In this document: piece after piece, positions 29,490-38,925 of the stretch
Position numbering within the stretch: position 1 is the first letter of the stretch
Layout of the letters: every line of letters starts with the position of its first letter
From: an uncultured Clostridia bacterium
Lineage (GTDB): Bacteria > Bacillota > Clostridia > TANB77 > CAG-508
DNA length: 57,596 nucleotides
Assembly: GCA_947625645.1 (NCBI GenBank)
Contig: CANQPE010000007.1
Location: 1-57,596 of the forward strand
Reading direction: 5' to 3'
Notes under the pieces: generated by a model
The model's input: the letters and a program-made list of their open reading frames with translations, nothing else
Told to the model about the DNA's origin: nothing
Databases searched by the model: none
Made by a program: the position numbers and the translations under genes

Positions 29490-30054
29490 TTTTTTCACAT
29501 TCCTCTCTCAATTCATCAATTACAATCTGCCTATTGGCATCCACCTTAAATCTCGGCAACTCCGGCAATTCCTTTAAAGATGTATAGCCAAACTTTCTCA
29601 AAAAATCTTTGGTTGTTCTATATGTCATTGGTTTTCCCGGCAAATCTGATTTTCCAGCTTCTTCAATTAGCCCATACTCTAATAATTTATATATACACGC
29701 ATCTGCTCCTACTCCTCTAATTGATTCTATTTCTGCTCTAGTAATGCGTTGATTATATGCAATAATGGCTAAGGTTTCAATAGCTGCATTAGAAAGATTT
29801 GGCTTCGCCCTTTTATCAATAAGGGGATATATATATTCATAATATTCTTTTTTCGCACATAGTTGATAACTATCTTCTATTTTGACTAACTCAATTCCTC
29901 TTTGTGGATTTCGGTTCATCTCTTCTTGCATCTCTTGTATTAAATTTTCTATCTCTTCTTGAGATATTTCTGTTGCCATCATTAATTCCTGGATTGTTAC
30001 TTCTTTTCCTGCGGCAAATAAGATTGCTTCTATCATTGCCTTTGCTTCTTGCAT
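29446..30054 (-). CDS. scpB: Segregation and condensation protein B
   Basis: The winged-helix kleisin partner of the SMC-ScpAB condensin is 202 aa long. The typical opening is AMIEAILFAAGKEVT, and the LSNAAIETLAIIAYNQRITRAEIESIRGV segment (split here as LSNAAIETLAIIAYNQ and ITRAEIESIRGV) is diagnostic. The end reaches GRPMTYRTT-like PGKPMTYRTTKDFLRKFG. scpA is not adjacent. Its 3' end overlaps proS. Confidence 0.93.
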   Translation of the reverse strand: MQEAKAMIEAILFAAGKEVTIQELMMATEISQEEIENLIQEMQEEMNRNPQRGIELVKIEDSYQLCAKKEYYEYIYPLIDKRAKPNLSNAAIETLAIIAYNQRITRAEIESIRGVGADACIYKLLEYGLIEEAGKSDLPGKPMTYRTTKDFLRKFGYTSLKELPELPRFKVDANRQIVIDELREECEKNEIIEDRNGDNEIK

Positions 30055-30171
30055 GTTTTATCACATCCTCCTTAGGCTAAGATTGTCATTGTGGTTCAAT
30101 TTATCTCACCCTTCCATAACCATATTTTACTATATAATTGAAAATTTTACAATGTTTTTTGCGAATTTTTG

Positions 30172-30200
30172 TTGCCATTTTTTTTGTTTTGTGATAGGAT
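30172..30200 (+). promoter_or_regulatory. Promoter of the por operon
   Basis: TTGCCA, 17 bp, TAGGAT on the plus strand, 21 bp before the first ORF of the operon. Confidence 0.6.
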
Positions 30201-30221
30201 TAGCAAAAGGAGGGTTTTCTC

Positions 30222-30440
30222 ATGGAGGATGATAAAAAGAAATTAGAAATTGTTTCAGGAGACGGTGAAACTCTAGACATTTCGCCAGTTTATGAACATC
30301 TAAATACTGTAAAGCCAAAGTGTGATAATAAACCTAAACATATTATAATTCCAAAAGCAAAAAAAGAAGATGACGATGAAGAAGACGAAGAAAGCCAAGA
30401 TTCTTCCCCATCAGATAAAAAGGAGGTTCGTTATGAGTAA
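30222..30440 (+). CDS. Short acidic hypothetical protein leading the por operon
   Basis: The 72-aa ORF has an AGGAGG site 10 nt upstream. The middle is basic (KPKHIIIPKAKK) and the tail is a run of acidic residues (EDDDEEDEE). There is no family I recognise. Its end overlaps the start of the gamma subunit by 8 nt, so it is translationally coupled to the oxidoreductase genes. It may be a regulatory or assembly peptide; that is speculation. Confidence 0.6.
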   Translation: MEDDKKKLEIVSGDGETLDISPVYEHLNTVKPKCDNKPKHIIIPKAKKEDDDEEDEESQDSSPSDKKEVRYE

Positions 30441-31011
30441 TTTAATTGAAATTAGGTGGCATGGTAGAGGCGGTCAAGGTGCTAAAACTGCATCTTTATT
30501 ATTAGCTGATGCTGCATTTAACACAGGTAAATACATTCAAGGATTTCCAGAATATGGACCTGAACGAATGGGTGCTCCTATTACTGCCTATAACAGAATT
30601 AGTGATGACCCTATTACCATACACAGCAATATTTATGAACCAGACTATGTGGTTGTTGTGGATGATACCCTATTAGAATCTGTTGCTGTTACCGCTGGTT
30701 TAAAAGAAACAGGTGCCATTGTGATTAATACAACAAAATCACCTGAATACTTAAAGAAAGTCCTAAATGGATATCGTGGTGACATTTACACAATTGATGC
30801 AAGAAAAATTTCTATGGAAACATTAGGACGTTATTTCCCTAATACACCTATGCTTGCTGCAATTGTTAAAGTCAGCAATATCATGGCAGAAGATGCCTTT
30901 TTAAAAGACATGGAAGGTTCTTTTAAGCACAAATTTGCTAAAAAACCAGAAGTGATTGAAGGCAATATGAAAGCAATTGAAATGGCATTAAAAGAAGTGA
31001 AAAAAGTATAG
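30433..31011 (+). CDS. porC: 2-oxoacid:ferredoxin oxidoreductase, gamma subunit
   Basis: The 192-aa subunit begins MSNLIEIRWHGRGGQGAKTA, the family signature, with EYGPERMGAP after it. AGGAGG sits 7 nt upstream. It is the first of four subunits (gamma, delta, alpha, beta) in the order of pyruvate or 2-ketoisovalerate:ferredoxin oxidoreductases. The complex makes acyl-CoA and reduced ferredoxin in anaerobes. Confidence 0.92.
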   Translation: MSNLIEIRWHGRGGQGAKTASLLLADAAFNTGKYIQGFPEYGPERMGAPITAYNRISDDPITIHSNIYEPDYVVVVDDTLLESVAVTAGLKETGAIVINTTKSPEYLKKVLNGYRGDIYTIDARKISMETLGRYFPNTPMLAAIVKVSNIMAEDAFLKDMEGSFKHKFAKKPEVIEGNMKAIEMALKEVKKV

Positions 31012-31025
31012 AAGGAGGTTCCATT

Positions 31026-31331
31026 ATGGCAGAAATAACGAATAAAACCCCCATGGAACATATGACCATTGGTGGGAATATTTATGAAGCTGGAAATGCC
31101 AGAAAATTTAAAACAGGAGACTGGAGAAGTATGAAACCAATTTTTCATGAAGATGTGTGCAAACAATGTGGTTTGTGTTTCCCTGTTTGTCCAGAAAACG
31201 CAATTCCAGTCAAAAAAGAAGATTGTAAAAGAACAAATTTTAATTATGACTATTGTAAAGGCTGTGGCGTATGTGCTAAAGTATGTCCATTTGGTGCCAT
31301 TACAATGGAGGAAGAAGGTGGTACACTATGA
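31026..31331 (+). CDS. porD: 2-oxoacid:ferredoxin oxidoreductase, delta (ferredoxin) subunit
   Basis: The 101-aa subunit carries two [4Fe-4S] clusters, CKQCGLCFPVCPE and CKGCGVCAKVCPFGA, which shuttle electrons to free ferredoxin. AGAAGGAGG precedes the ATG. It overlaps the alpha subunit gene by 4 nt (ATGA), showing tight coupling. Confidence 0.95.
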   Translation: MAEITNKTPMEHMTIGGNIYEAGNARKFKTGDWRSMKPIFHEDVCKQCGLCFPVCPENAIPVKKEDCKRTNFNYDYCKGCGVCAKVCPFGAITMEEEGGTL

Positions 31332-32518
31332 GTATTCGAGAAAGATTAAGTGGAAACGAAGCTGCTGCAACTGCCATGAAACAAATTAACCCTGATGTTG
31401 TTGCTGCTTTCCCTATTACCCCATCAACAGAAATCCCTCAATATTTTTCTACGTTTGTTGCCAATGGTGCTGTTGATACAGAATTTGTTGCTGTTGAAAG
31501 TGAACACAGTGCTATGTCTGCTTGTATTGGTGCAGAGGCTGCTGGCTGTAGGGCAATGACTGCTACTTCTGCCAATGGATTATCTCTTATGTGGGAAATG
31601 ATATATATTGCCTCTAGTTTACGTTTGCCAATCGTATTATCTTTAGTCAATCGTGCTGTTTCTGGTCCTTTAAATATCCACTGTGACCATTCGGATGCCA
31701 TGGGCGTTCGTGACGCTGGTTGGATTATGTTATTTTCAGAAAATAACCAAGAAGCCTATGATAACACCTTGATGGCACATCGCATTGCAGAACATGAAAA
31801 CGTTTTGCTTCCTTTAATGGTATGCCAAGATGGGTTTATTACTTCACATTCTATCGAAAACATTGAGCTAGAAGAAGACAGTGAAGTCAAAAAATTTGTA
31901 GGAGAATACCACCCAAAACATTATTTATTAAATGAAAAAGAACCAATTGCTGTTGGACCTTTAGATTTGCAAGCCTATTTATTTGAACATAAAGCACAAC
32001 AAGCAGAAGCTATGAAAGCTGCTAAAGATGTCATTTTAGATGTTGCCAAAGATTTTGAAGCTTGGACTGGTAGGCATTATGGTCTATTTGAATCCTATAT
32101 GTTAGATGACTGTGATATGGCAATTGTTTGTATGAACTCTACTGCAGGAACAACCAAAGCTGTTGTCAATGAGTTACGCAAAAAAGGAATTAAAGCCGGT
32201 CTTTTAAAAATTAGAGTATACAGACCTTTCCCAAGTGAAGAAATTGCTGCTGCTCTAGCCAATGTAAAAGCCATTGCAGTTTTAGATAAAGCAGATTCTT
32301 TAAATGGTATGGGTAGTGCCTTATTCCAAGATGTTGCTTCTAGCATGTACGTTTCTGGAAACTATATTCCTATGGTAGATTATGTTTATGGAATTGGGGG
32401 ACGTGATACTACCACAAACGATATTGCATCTGTATATGATGACTTATCTGAAATTGTAAAAACTGGAACTGTCCAAAATCCTTATCGCTATTTAGGATTA
32501 AGAAAGGAGGAGATTTAG
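31328..32518 (+). CDS. porA: 2-oxoacid:ferredoxin oxidoreductase, alpha subunit
   Basis: The 396-aa subunit starts MSIRERLSGNEAAATAMKQ. Typical motifs are AAFPITPSTEIPQYF, VESEHSAMSACIGAEAAG and ATSANGLSLMWEM, which position the thiamine pyrophosphate partner and substrate. The start ATG overlaps the delta stop. The sequence VCQDGFITSH is typical of pyruvate-type alpha subunits, though the substrate (pyruvate or branched 2-oxoacid) cannot be fixed by eye. Confidence 0.92.
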   Translation: MSIRERLSGNEAAATAMKQINPDVVAAFPITPSTEIPQYFSTFVANGAVDTEFVAVESEHSAMSACIGAEAAGCRAMTATSANGLSLMWEMIYIASSLRLPIVLSLVNRAVSGPLNIHCDHSDAMGVRDAGWIMLFSENNQEAYDNTLMAHRIAEHENVLLPLMVCQDGFITSHSIENIELEEDSEVKKFVGEYHPKHYLLNEKEPIAVGPLDLQAYLFEHKAQQAEAMKAAKDVILDVAKDFEAWTGRHYGLFESYMLDDCDMAIVCMNSTAGTTKAVVNELRKKGIKAGLLKIRVYRPFPSEEIAAALANVKAIAVLDKADSLNGMGSALFQDVASSMYVSGNYIPMVDYVYGIGGRDTTTNDIASVYDDLSEIVKTGTVQNPYRYLGLRKEEI

Positions 32519-33475
32519 ATGGCATATAATGTAAAAGAAGTTGTTGCACATAAACCTTCCCGTTTCACAGAAGGTCATAGAATGTGTGCTGGTTGTGGTG
32601 CTCCTCCTGTTGCAAGGCATGTCATGAGAGCCTTAAAAGAAGAAGATCACGCAGTTGTAGCAAATGCAACTGGTTGTATGGAAGTTTCTACCTTTATTTA
32701 TCCGTATTCTGCTTGGACAGATTCCTTTATCCATACGGCGTTTGAATGTGCTGGTGCTACTCTATCTGGTGCAGAAGCTGCTTATGTTTCTTTAAAAAGG
32801 CAAGGAAAATTACCAGAAGAAAACCATACAAAATTTATTGCTTTTGGTGGTGACGGTGGTACCTATGACATTGGTCTTCAATCTTTGTCAGGTGCTATGG
32901 AACGTGGGCATGACATGACATATGTTTGCTATGACAATGGAGCTTACATGAATACCGGAATCCAACGTTCTTCTGCTACTCCAAAATTTGCAGATACCAC
33001 TACTTCTCCTGCCGGAAAAGTAATCCCTGGTAAAATGCAGTCTCGTAAAGACTTAGCAAAAATTATGGTTGGACACCATTTGCCATATGTAGCACAAACT
33101 GCTGCTTTTATGAATTTTAAAGATTTGTATGAAAAAGCTGAAAAAGCTATCTATACAGAAGGGCCTACTTTCCTAAATGTGCTATCTCCTTGCCCTAGAG
33201 GTTGGGGATATGCAACAGAAGATTTAATGCTAATTAACAAACTAGCTGTTGATACTTGCTATTGGCCTTTATATGAAGTAGTAGATGGGGTTTATCATAT
33301 TACTTATAAACCTGCTAAAAAATTACCAATTGAAGAATTTTTGAGACCTCAAAAACGCTTTAAACACATGTTTAAGCCAGGAAATGAATGGATGATTGAA
33401 GACTTCCAAAAAGAGGTAGATACTAGGTGGCAAGAATTATTAGACCTAGAAGAAATGACAAATAAAGCAAATTAA
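32519..33475 (+). CDS. porB: 2-oxoacid:ferredoxin oxidoreductase, beta (TPP) subunit
   Basis: The 318-aa subunit binds thiamine pyrophosphate and one [4Fe-4S] cluster. MCAGCGAPP gives two cluster cysteines and ANATGCMEV a third. FGGDGGTYDIGLQSL followed by CYDNGAYMNTG is the TPP-binding GDG-x-NN-type motif. The start codon follows the alpha stop without a gap (TAG ATG), with AGGAGG inside the alpha tail. Confidence 0.94.
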   Translation: MAYNVKEVVAHKPSRFTEGHRMCAGCGAPPVARHVMRALKEEDHAVVANATGCMEVSTFIYPYSAWTDSFIHTAFECAGATLSGAEAAYVSLKRQGKLPEENHTKFIAFGGDGGTYDIGLQSLSGAMERGHDMTYVCYDNGAYMNTGIQRSSATPKFADTTTSPAGKVIPGKMQSRKDLAKIMVGHHLPYVAQTAAFMNFKDLYEKAEKAIYTEGPTFLNVLSPCPRGWGYATEDLMLINKLAVDTCYWPLYEVVDGVYHITYKPAKKLPIEEFLRPQKRFKHMFKPGNEWMIEDFQKEVDTRWQELLDLEEMTNKAN

Positions 33476-33490
33476 AAAACCTTTTCTTTC

Positions 33491-33530
33491 AAAAAGAGAC
33501 TGGATAATATCATTATCTAGTCTCTTTTTT
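33491..33530. terminator. Bidirectional terminator after the por operon
   Basis: The stem AAAAAGAGACT/AGTCTCTTTTTT with inner GATAAT/ATTATC serves both the por operon and the convergent gene at 33513-34628. Confidence 0.8.
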
Positions 33531-34628
33531 GATATTGGTTTGTTCACGTATGGATTTTATATCTCTTTGCATTCTTGCTTGTGCCTTTTCTTTTTGTTCT
33601 TCAGATACTTGTATATTTGACATCATTTGTGCAAAATCATTTCTAACTTGTGGCACCCACTCCCCTGAAAAAACAAAATATGGGGTTCCATTTTTATTTT
33701 GCTTTAACAAAATTACTGGTTCAAAATTCTCTGGAGATTGTTGTGTTGCAATGGTTCTTTTTTCATCTAAAAATAATTGTTTGACAGCTTTTCCATATTC
33801 ATCTTTATATTGAAAAACTAACTTCACATCCGCTCCTAGTTGTTCCCTTTCCTGTTCTTGCATTTCTAAAGCTTCCTTTATGGTACATTGTTGAAATCTA
33901 AATAATTTTTTGGTATAATACTTCTGTAACATCTGTAATTTTATCTTTGTTGTTTGTCTGGCCTGTTCTAATTTTTGATTCAAATCCTTCGCATATTGTC
34001 CAGCTTGTTCCATGACTTCTTCCTCTGTATGACAATGAGAAAAATCAAACTCACTGATTAAATATTCTTCCCTTTCCGTTTTTTCCTCCGTAATATATTG
34101 TTTCCAACCTTCTAATTGCTCATCTATTTTCTCTACTGAAATTACCATATCTTCTTCATTCCCACCACGAGAAATTAAAATAGTTTTTATCGTTCCATTT
34201 TTTATCAACTCTGCTTCTTTGACTTGGTCCATATATCGTTTTAATTCCTCATATTGTTTTTGTGTCATCTCCATCCCTTCTGGTAAAATCATAATGATTC
34301 CTGAACCAGCTGTTGCAATAAAAATATTGTCTTTTCTTTCTTCTCGGTATACATCTTGATCTCCGTAATGAGAATCGTGCTTATAATCTGGATATATTCT
34401 TTCTAACAGGCGTTGTGCTATTCCTGCATGACCTCCTACAGAAAAAAAGTTATAGGAAAATGCTACTCCTGTTGCTTGCCTTTTTGTAATAATCGCTATT
34501 GAACATAGCTTTTCTGATAAAGCATTAGACAATATTTCTTTCATATCAAACATTGCATTGGCACACAGTATATTTTGTGTTACTTTTTCTTCCTCTTTTG
34601 TTTGATAGTCAAAATCTGCATAATTCAT
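33513..34628 (-). CDS. Hypothetical protein
   Basis: The 371-aa soluble protein starts MNYADFDYQTKEEEK (AAGGGGA upstream). No TM helix is evident. It has a mixed alpha/beta N-terminal region with FFSVGGHAGIAQRLL and a long charged helical second half rich in Gln, Glu and Lys, probably coiled coil. I do not recognise the family. It precedes the convergent por terminator and follows the GIY-YIG gene. Confidence 0.5.
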   Translation of the reverse strand: MNYADFDYQTKEEEKVTQNILCANAMFDMKEILSNALSEKLCSIAIITKRQATGVAFSYNFFSVGGHAGIAQRLLERIYPDYKHDSHYGDQDVYREERKDNIFIATAGSGIIMILPEGMEMTQKQYEELKRYMDQVKEAELIKNGTIKTILISRGGNEEDMVISVEKIDEQLEGWKQYITEEKTEREEYLISEFDFSHCHTEEEVMEQAGQYAKDLNQKLEQARQTTKIKLQMLQKYYTKKLFRFQQCTIKEALEMQEQEREQLGADVKLVFQYKDEYGKAVKQLFLDEKRTIATQQSPENFEPVILLKQNKNGTPYFVFSGEWVPQVRNDFAQMMSNIQVSEEQKEKAQARMQRDIKSIREQTNIKKETR

Positions 34629-34662
34629 CTGCTTTTCCCCTTTCTCCCATAGCAATGATTCT

Positions 34663-34989
34663 TTAATTTTTTTGGCATATTACATGAATCCTACGATAGT
34701 TTTCTGCAACAATTTTATCCTTTAGCAATTCTTGAACTTGCACTGTATTGGCAATTAATTCTTCCTTTTGTGTTTTCGTTAATCGTTTAATAGCATATTC
34801 TAATTTAGCAGCATCTGTTCTATTTTCTGTTTGCCACACCGCTTCTAATTTTATCACCTGATGTGAAAGTGTATACTTAGCACATTTTTCAGTCTGTTCC
34901 ATATGTTCTTTTAATCTTCTTTCTATATCTTTCGTGATTCCTGTGTAAATAGAATTGTCTTGGCACCTTACCATATATGTATAATACAT
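34663..34989 (-). CDS. GIY-YIG domain protein (UPF0213-like)
   Basis: The 108-aa protein starts MYYTYMVRCQDNSIYTGITKD, where YMV and YTG stand for GIY and YIG. The conserved Arg in RRLKEH and the Glu in the later AKLEYAIKRL are typical of the YhbQ/UPF0213 single-domain endonuclease-like family. AAAGGAATG precedes the ATG. The biological target is unknown. Confidence 0.82.
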   Translation of the reverse strand: MYYTYMVRCQDNSIYTGITKDIERRLKEHMEQTEKCAKYTLSHQVIKLEAVWQTENRTDAAKLEYAIKRLTKTQKEELIANTVQVQELLKDKIVAENYRRIHVICQKN

Positions 34990-35116
34990 TTTTATCACAT
35001 TCCTTTTTATCGTGCCTATTGTACCACAAAAAACAACTTTTGTAAACGACAAATTGTAGTTGACTTTTTTTCCCATTTCGTATATAACAATATTATCATT
35101 GATTGGAGGGATTTTT

Positions 35117-36163
35117 TTGGAAAATTTAGATTCACAAAATGAAACTACAGTAAAACCTGAAAATAAAAAATTAACAAGATTCAATTTTATTTTTATTGCT
35201 GTTGTTTTTATTGGGCTTTTTATCTATATGATTTGTGTTGATGGCATGGAAAATATGATCCAATTGCTAAAAAGTGTAAACTATATTTGGGTATTAGCTG
35301 GATTAGGATGTTTAATCATTCAGTGGCTTTGTGAGGCATTCGTTTTGCATCTGCCTATTCAAAGAATGTATCCAGATCAAAGTTTTTCAAATTCTTTTAG
35401 AGTCAACATGATTGGACAATTGTTTAACAATATTACCCCCTTTTCTTCTGGTGGACAGCCTATGCAAGCTTATGAATTTTCAAAGTCTGGAAAACGCGTG
35501 AGTGATTCCTTATCTGCTATGGCAATTAAATTTGTCGTAACCCAAACCGCTTTAGTCGTTTTTACACTAGTTGTTGTTATTTTTGAATTTTCTTTTTTCG
35601 CTCATTTAATGCAAGATTTTGTTTGGGTTGCTATCATAGGGTTTGCTATTAACATCTTTGCCATACTCGTGGTATTACTTGCTGGATTCAAAAAAAGAGC
35701 AATTACAATTATCACCAATCCTGTCATTCGCTTTTTAGGAAAATTGCACATTTTAAAACATCCAGATGACACAATTCAAAAACTTTCTCACAGTATCGAT
35801 CATTTTCGAGAACAATTTTCAATTATCCGTTCTGAAAAAAAGATGCTCTTAAAAATGTTTATCATTGCTACCTTACAAAGTTTAGCCTATTATTCTATCA
35901 CGTATATGGTATATCGTGCTTTTGGAAATGTTGGCATCGGCTTTTGGCAAATTATTCCCGTCCAAGCATTTTTGTTACTTTTAATGACATTTGCTCCCAC
36001 TCCTGGTTCTGGTCTTGCTGCTGAAGGTGGATTTCTAATCCTCTTTCAATCCATTTTTCAAAATGGAACCATCAACATGTCTATCTTGTTTTGGCGCATC
36101 TATACGTTTTATTTACCAATTATTGTCGGGTCTTTGTTTTATTTAAAAAAACAAAAAGAATAG
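35117..36163 (+). CDS. LPG synthase/UPF0104-type integral membrane protein
   Basis: The 348-aa protein has about eight TM helices. It matches the lysylphosphatidylglycerol synthase transmembrane domain family (AglD/MprF N-domain). The hallmark NNITPFSSGGQPMQ is at about 110, with FAPTPGSGLAAEGGF near residue 298. The transferase domain is absent, so it may be a flippase. I chose the TTG start with GGAGGG seven bases upstream. Confidence 0.85.
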   Translation: MENLDSQNETTVKPENKKLTRFNFIFIAVVFIGLFIYMICVDGMENMIQLLKSVNYIWVLAGLGCLIIQWLCEAFVLHLPIQRMYPDQSFSNSFRVNMIGQLFNNITPFSSGGQPMQAYEFSKSGKRVSDSLSAMAIKFVVTQTALVVFTLVVVIFEFSFFAHLMQDFVWVAIIGFAINIFAILVVLLAGFKKRAITIITNPVIRFLGKLHILKHPDDTIQKLSHSIDHFREQFSIIRSEKKMLLKMFIIATLQSLAYYSITYMVYRAFGNVGIGFWQIIPVQAFLLLLMTFAPTPGSGLAAEGGFLILFQSIFQNGTINMSILFWRIYTFYLPIIVGSLFYLKKQKE

Positions 36164-36179
36164 GGGCTTTCCCTATTCT
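36157..36179. terminator. Hairpin shared by convergent genes
   Basis: AGAATAGGG/CCCTATTCT (loop GCTTT) overlaps the stop codons of the plus-strand membrane protein gene and the minus-strand ferredoxin gene. Confidence 0.45.
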
Positions 36180-36352
36180 TCTGTTGCTTCTTCTGGTGCC
36201 TCAACTGGGCAAACACCTGCGCATGTACCACAAGATATACATGCAGATGCATCTATTTCAAATTTACTTTCTCCTTGTGAAATACATTGTACTGGACATT
36301 CTGCTGCACATGCTCCACATGAGATACATTTTTCTGTTATTTTGTATGCCAT
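36173..36352 (-). CDS. 2[4Fe-4S] ferredoxin
   Basis: The 59-aa clostridial-type ferredoxin starts MAYKITEKCISCGACAAECP. Two CxxCxxCxxxCP clusters are visible: C-I-S-C-G-A-C-A-A-E-C-P near residues 9-20, and C-I-S-C-G-T-C-A-G-V-C-P near 38-49. The tail is acidic. AAAGGAGGTG lies just before the ATG, within the end of ricT, which it overlaps by 16 nt. It likely carries electrons for the por complex or other redox enzymes. Confidence 0.93.
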   Translation of the reverse strand: MAYKITEKCISCGACAAECPVQCISQGESKFEIDASACISCGTCAGVCPVEAPEEATEE

Positions 36353-37272
36353 TTCTTTTCACCTCCTTTATCTTCTTCTACATCTAGTTTTTCTAATTTT
36401 TCTAGTTCTTCCAACTCTTTTTTATGTTCTATTTCTTCTTCATCTAATTGTTCTCTTGGAATATCTTTAATCACTTTGACATCTTTCACATCATATTTTT
36501 TATAAGTAAACCCATCTTCTGTTTTTATTTTGACTTTAACTCTTTCTTTTAACGTTTCTATTCCCTCTACTTCTCCTTCTCCCTCTTCTGTTTTTACAAT
36601 AGCACCAATATTAGGGAGATGTTTTAATTTTTCTGCATATACACTGTCTTCAAATTTTAAACAGCACATCAGTCTACCACAATTTCCAGAAATTTTTGTT
36701 GGATTTAATGAAACATTTTGTTCCTTTGCCATTTTGATGGAAACAGCTTCAAAATCACTTAAAAATGTACAACAACAAAGTTCTCTTCCACAAACACCAT
36801 TGCCACCAATTCTTTTCACTTCATCCCTGACACCAATTTGTCGTAGTTCAATTCTTGTCTTATATACAGCTGCTAAATCTTTAACAAGTTCTCGAAAGTC
36901 AATTCTACCATCAGCAGTAAAATAAAATAAAATTTTACTATTATCAAATTTACATTCTACATCCGTTAAACACATTTCTAAATGATGTTCCTGTATCTTT
37001 TTTTGACAGAGTTTCATGGCTTCTTTTTCAATTTTTTTACATTCTTCATAGTGTTTTTGGTCTCTGTAATTTGCAATTCTTAGCACTTTTTTTAGCGGTG
37101 CAATTATTTTTTCATCTTCAATATATCGATTCGGTATAATCACTTCTCCATATTCTTCTCCCTGTGCTGTTTCAACAATAACTTTGTCACCCTTTTTTAC
37201 CTTTAAATGCTTAGGATTAAAAAAATATATTTTTCCTAATTTTTTAAATCTAACTCCAATTATATTTTTCAA
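36337..37272 (-). CDS. ricT: PSP1-domain protein RicT (YaaT)
   Basis: The 311-aa protein contains the PSP1 C-terminal domain with clustered cysteines GNGVCGRELCCCTFL and GNCGRLMCCLKFED. In B. subtilis RicT with RicA and RicF forms an iron-sulfur complex that helps RNase Y processing and Spo0A phosphorylation. The start codon is TTG with AGGGAATG upstream. As in B. subtilis it follows holB. Confidence 0.9.
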   Translation of the reverse strand: MKNIIGVRFKKLGKIYFFNPKHLKVKKGDKVIVETAQGEEYGEVIIPNRYIEDEKIIAPLKKVLRIANYRDQKHYEECKKIEKEAMKLCQKKIQEHHLEMCLTDVECKFDNSKILFYFTADGRIDFRELVKDLAAVYKTRIELRQIGVRDEVKRIGGNGVCGRELCCCTFLSDFEAVSIKMAKEQNVSLNPTKISGNCGRLMCCLKFEDSVYAEKLKHLPNIGAIVKTEEGEGEVEGIETLKERVKVKIKTEDGFTYKKYDVKDVKVIKDIPREQLDEEEIEHKKELEELEKLEKLDVEEDKGGEKKWHTK

Positions 37273-37297
37273 ATCATTCCCTACCTTCTTTTTGGTT

Positions 37298-38182
37298 TTA
37301 CTTTATTTGTGCTTTTATCTGTAGTAACATATTATCTATTGTCATATCATAATTTGCGTTTGCTTGCAATCTTTTCTTTGTGTTTTCCACAATTTCTATA
37401 CAGTTTGTGTATCGCTCATCTTGCTTTGCTAAGTCTAGCAAAATACGATTCATATACTGTAAAATCATTTCTATTTGTTCTTTTTGAAAAATATTTTGCG
37501 CTTGTTTGAAAATTTCGATGATATCCTTTTGCTTTAAATGCGTCAACATATCACACAATTGCATATATTCCTCTTGTTTTTCTTGCACTTGTAATGCTTT
37601 TCCAATACTGCCACCACATAGCTTTAAGAGTGCATCATCTTGTAACGCAATATTTTTTTTAGCTAAAAACTGTTTTAATTCTTCCTCTGGAATATCTTGA
37701 AAACGTAATATGGTACATCTTGATTTTATGGTACTCAAAAAAGCATTCTCATTTGTTCCAACTAAAATAATCGTAACATATTCCGGTGGTTCTTCTAACG
37801 TTTTTAATAAACAATTCTGTGCTTCCTTTGTCATCTTATCACCATCATTGATGATATATATTTTTTTAGTAGCAATAATTGGTTTTTCTACCACTTTCTT
37901 TTGCATATCTCTAATTTGCTCTATTTTTATGGTATTTCCATCTGGTTCTATCATTTGAAAGTCTGGATTATTTTCTGTATCAAATTCTATACAAGATTTA
38001 CAAGTATGACAATACATGGGTCCTTGTAAGCATAAGATCGATTTTGCAAACTCTTTTGCCATTTCTTTTTTACCAATTCCCTCTGTTCCAACAAATAAAT
38101 AACTGTGTGATGTTTTTTGATTCTGAATGGCTTGTGTTAACTGTTCTCGTATTTTTTGATTCCCAATAATTTGTTCAAACAT
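37298..38182 (-). CDS. holB: DNA polymerase III delta-prime subunit
   Basis: The clamp-loader subunit is 294 aa. Its AAA+ core has SYLFVGTEGIGKKEMAKEFA, a Walker A-like loop, then a zinc finger (CLQGPMYCHTCKSC) and sensor 1 IIN-DGDKMTKEAQNCLLKTLEEP. It sits between sipS and ricT, an arrangement like the yaaT-holB pair of Bacilli. Confidence 0.92.
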   Translation of the reverse strand: MFEQIIGNQKIREQLTQAIQNQKTSHSYLFVGTEGIGKKEMAKEFAKSILCLQGPMYCHTCKSCIEFDTENNPDFQMIEPDGNTIKIEQIRDMQKKVVEKPIIATKKIYIINDGDKMTKEAQNCLLKTLEEPPEYVTIILVGTNENAFLSTIKSRCTILRFQDIPEEELKQFLAKKNIALQDDALLKLCGGSIGKALQVQEKQEEYMQLCDMLTHLKQKDIIEIFKQAQNIFQKEQIEMILQYMNRILLDLAKQDERYTNCIEIVENTKKRLQANANYDMTIDNMLLQIKAQIK

Positions 38183-38195
38183 CTATTTTCTCCTA

Positions 38196-38834
38196 TTACT
38201 CCACTTTCCCCCATAGATTCAATGGCCATATTCTAATTGCTACTGTGCTTTCAATTTTTTCTAGTGGAATACATCCAAATTCTCTACAATCTGTACTATG
38301 ATTTCGATTGTCTCCCATAGCAAATATACAATTTTCTGGTACGACAAAGTCATCTAATCCCTTTACTTTTGCTGGTGTTATAACTCCCGGCTGTAAATAA
38401 GGTTCTTCAATTTTTTTCTCATTAATATATACTTTTCCATCTTTAATTTGCACATGTTCCCCTGGTAAAGCAATTGTTCTTTTGATGTAACTTTCTTTTC
38501 CAAATTCTACCACATAAAAGAAAAATTTACTAAAGATATTGGTTGGTTGATTCTCATATTTAGCAATGACTCCATCTTCTTCGATTTCTTCTTGTGTCAA
38601 GGTCTCTTTTCTTGGTGCCTCAAATGTGATAATCTGTCCTCTTTCTGGTAGTTTTTTGGTTGTTCTATTCCATCTATTTAGCCATAACCTTTGATCTTGT
38701 TTGAGTGTTGGTTCCATAGAAATTTGTTGAACAATTGTTGGTGTTCCTACAAAATAGCGAAATAACAAGGCAAGTACAATTGCTATAATAATGCAATATC
38801 CCCATTCCATGGCTTCTTTAAGTTGTGGTTTCAT
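38196..38834 (-). CDS. lepB: Signal peptidase I
   Basis: The 212-aa type-I leader peptidase has one N-terminal TM helix (IAIVLALLFRYFV). The catalytic Ser is in QQISMEPTL, the catalytic Lys is in YIKRTIALPG, and box E GDNRNHSTDCREFG is present. It acts on the outer face of the membrane. It is followed 14 nt later by holB. Confidence 0.94.
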   Translation of the reverse strand: MKPQLKEAMEWGYCIIIAIVLALLFRYFVGTPTIVQQISMEPTLKQDQRLWLNRWNRTTKKLPERGQIITFEAPRKETLTQEEIEEDGVIAKYENQPTNIFSKFFFYVVEFGKESYIKRTIALPGEHVQIKDGKVYINEKKIEEPYLQPGVITPAKVKGLDDFVVPENCIFAMGDNRNHSTDCREFGCIPLEKIESTVAIRIWPLNLWGKVE

Positions 38835-38925
38835 TTTTTTCTCTCATTCCTTTCCTTTTTCTTACCTATTATACATTACTTTTCTATATTTAGCAATGCG
38901 TTTTATCATTTTATTACAAATTTCT

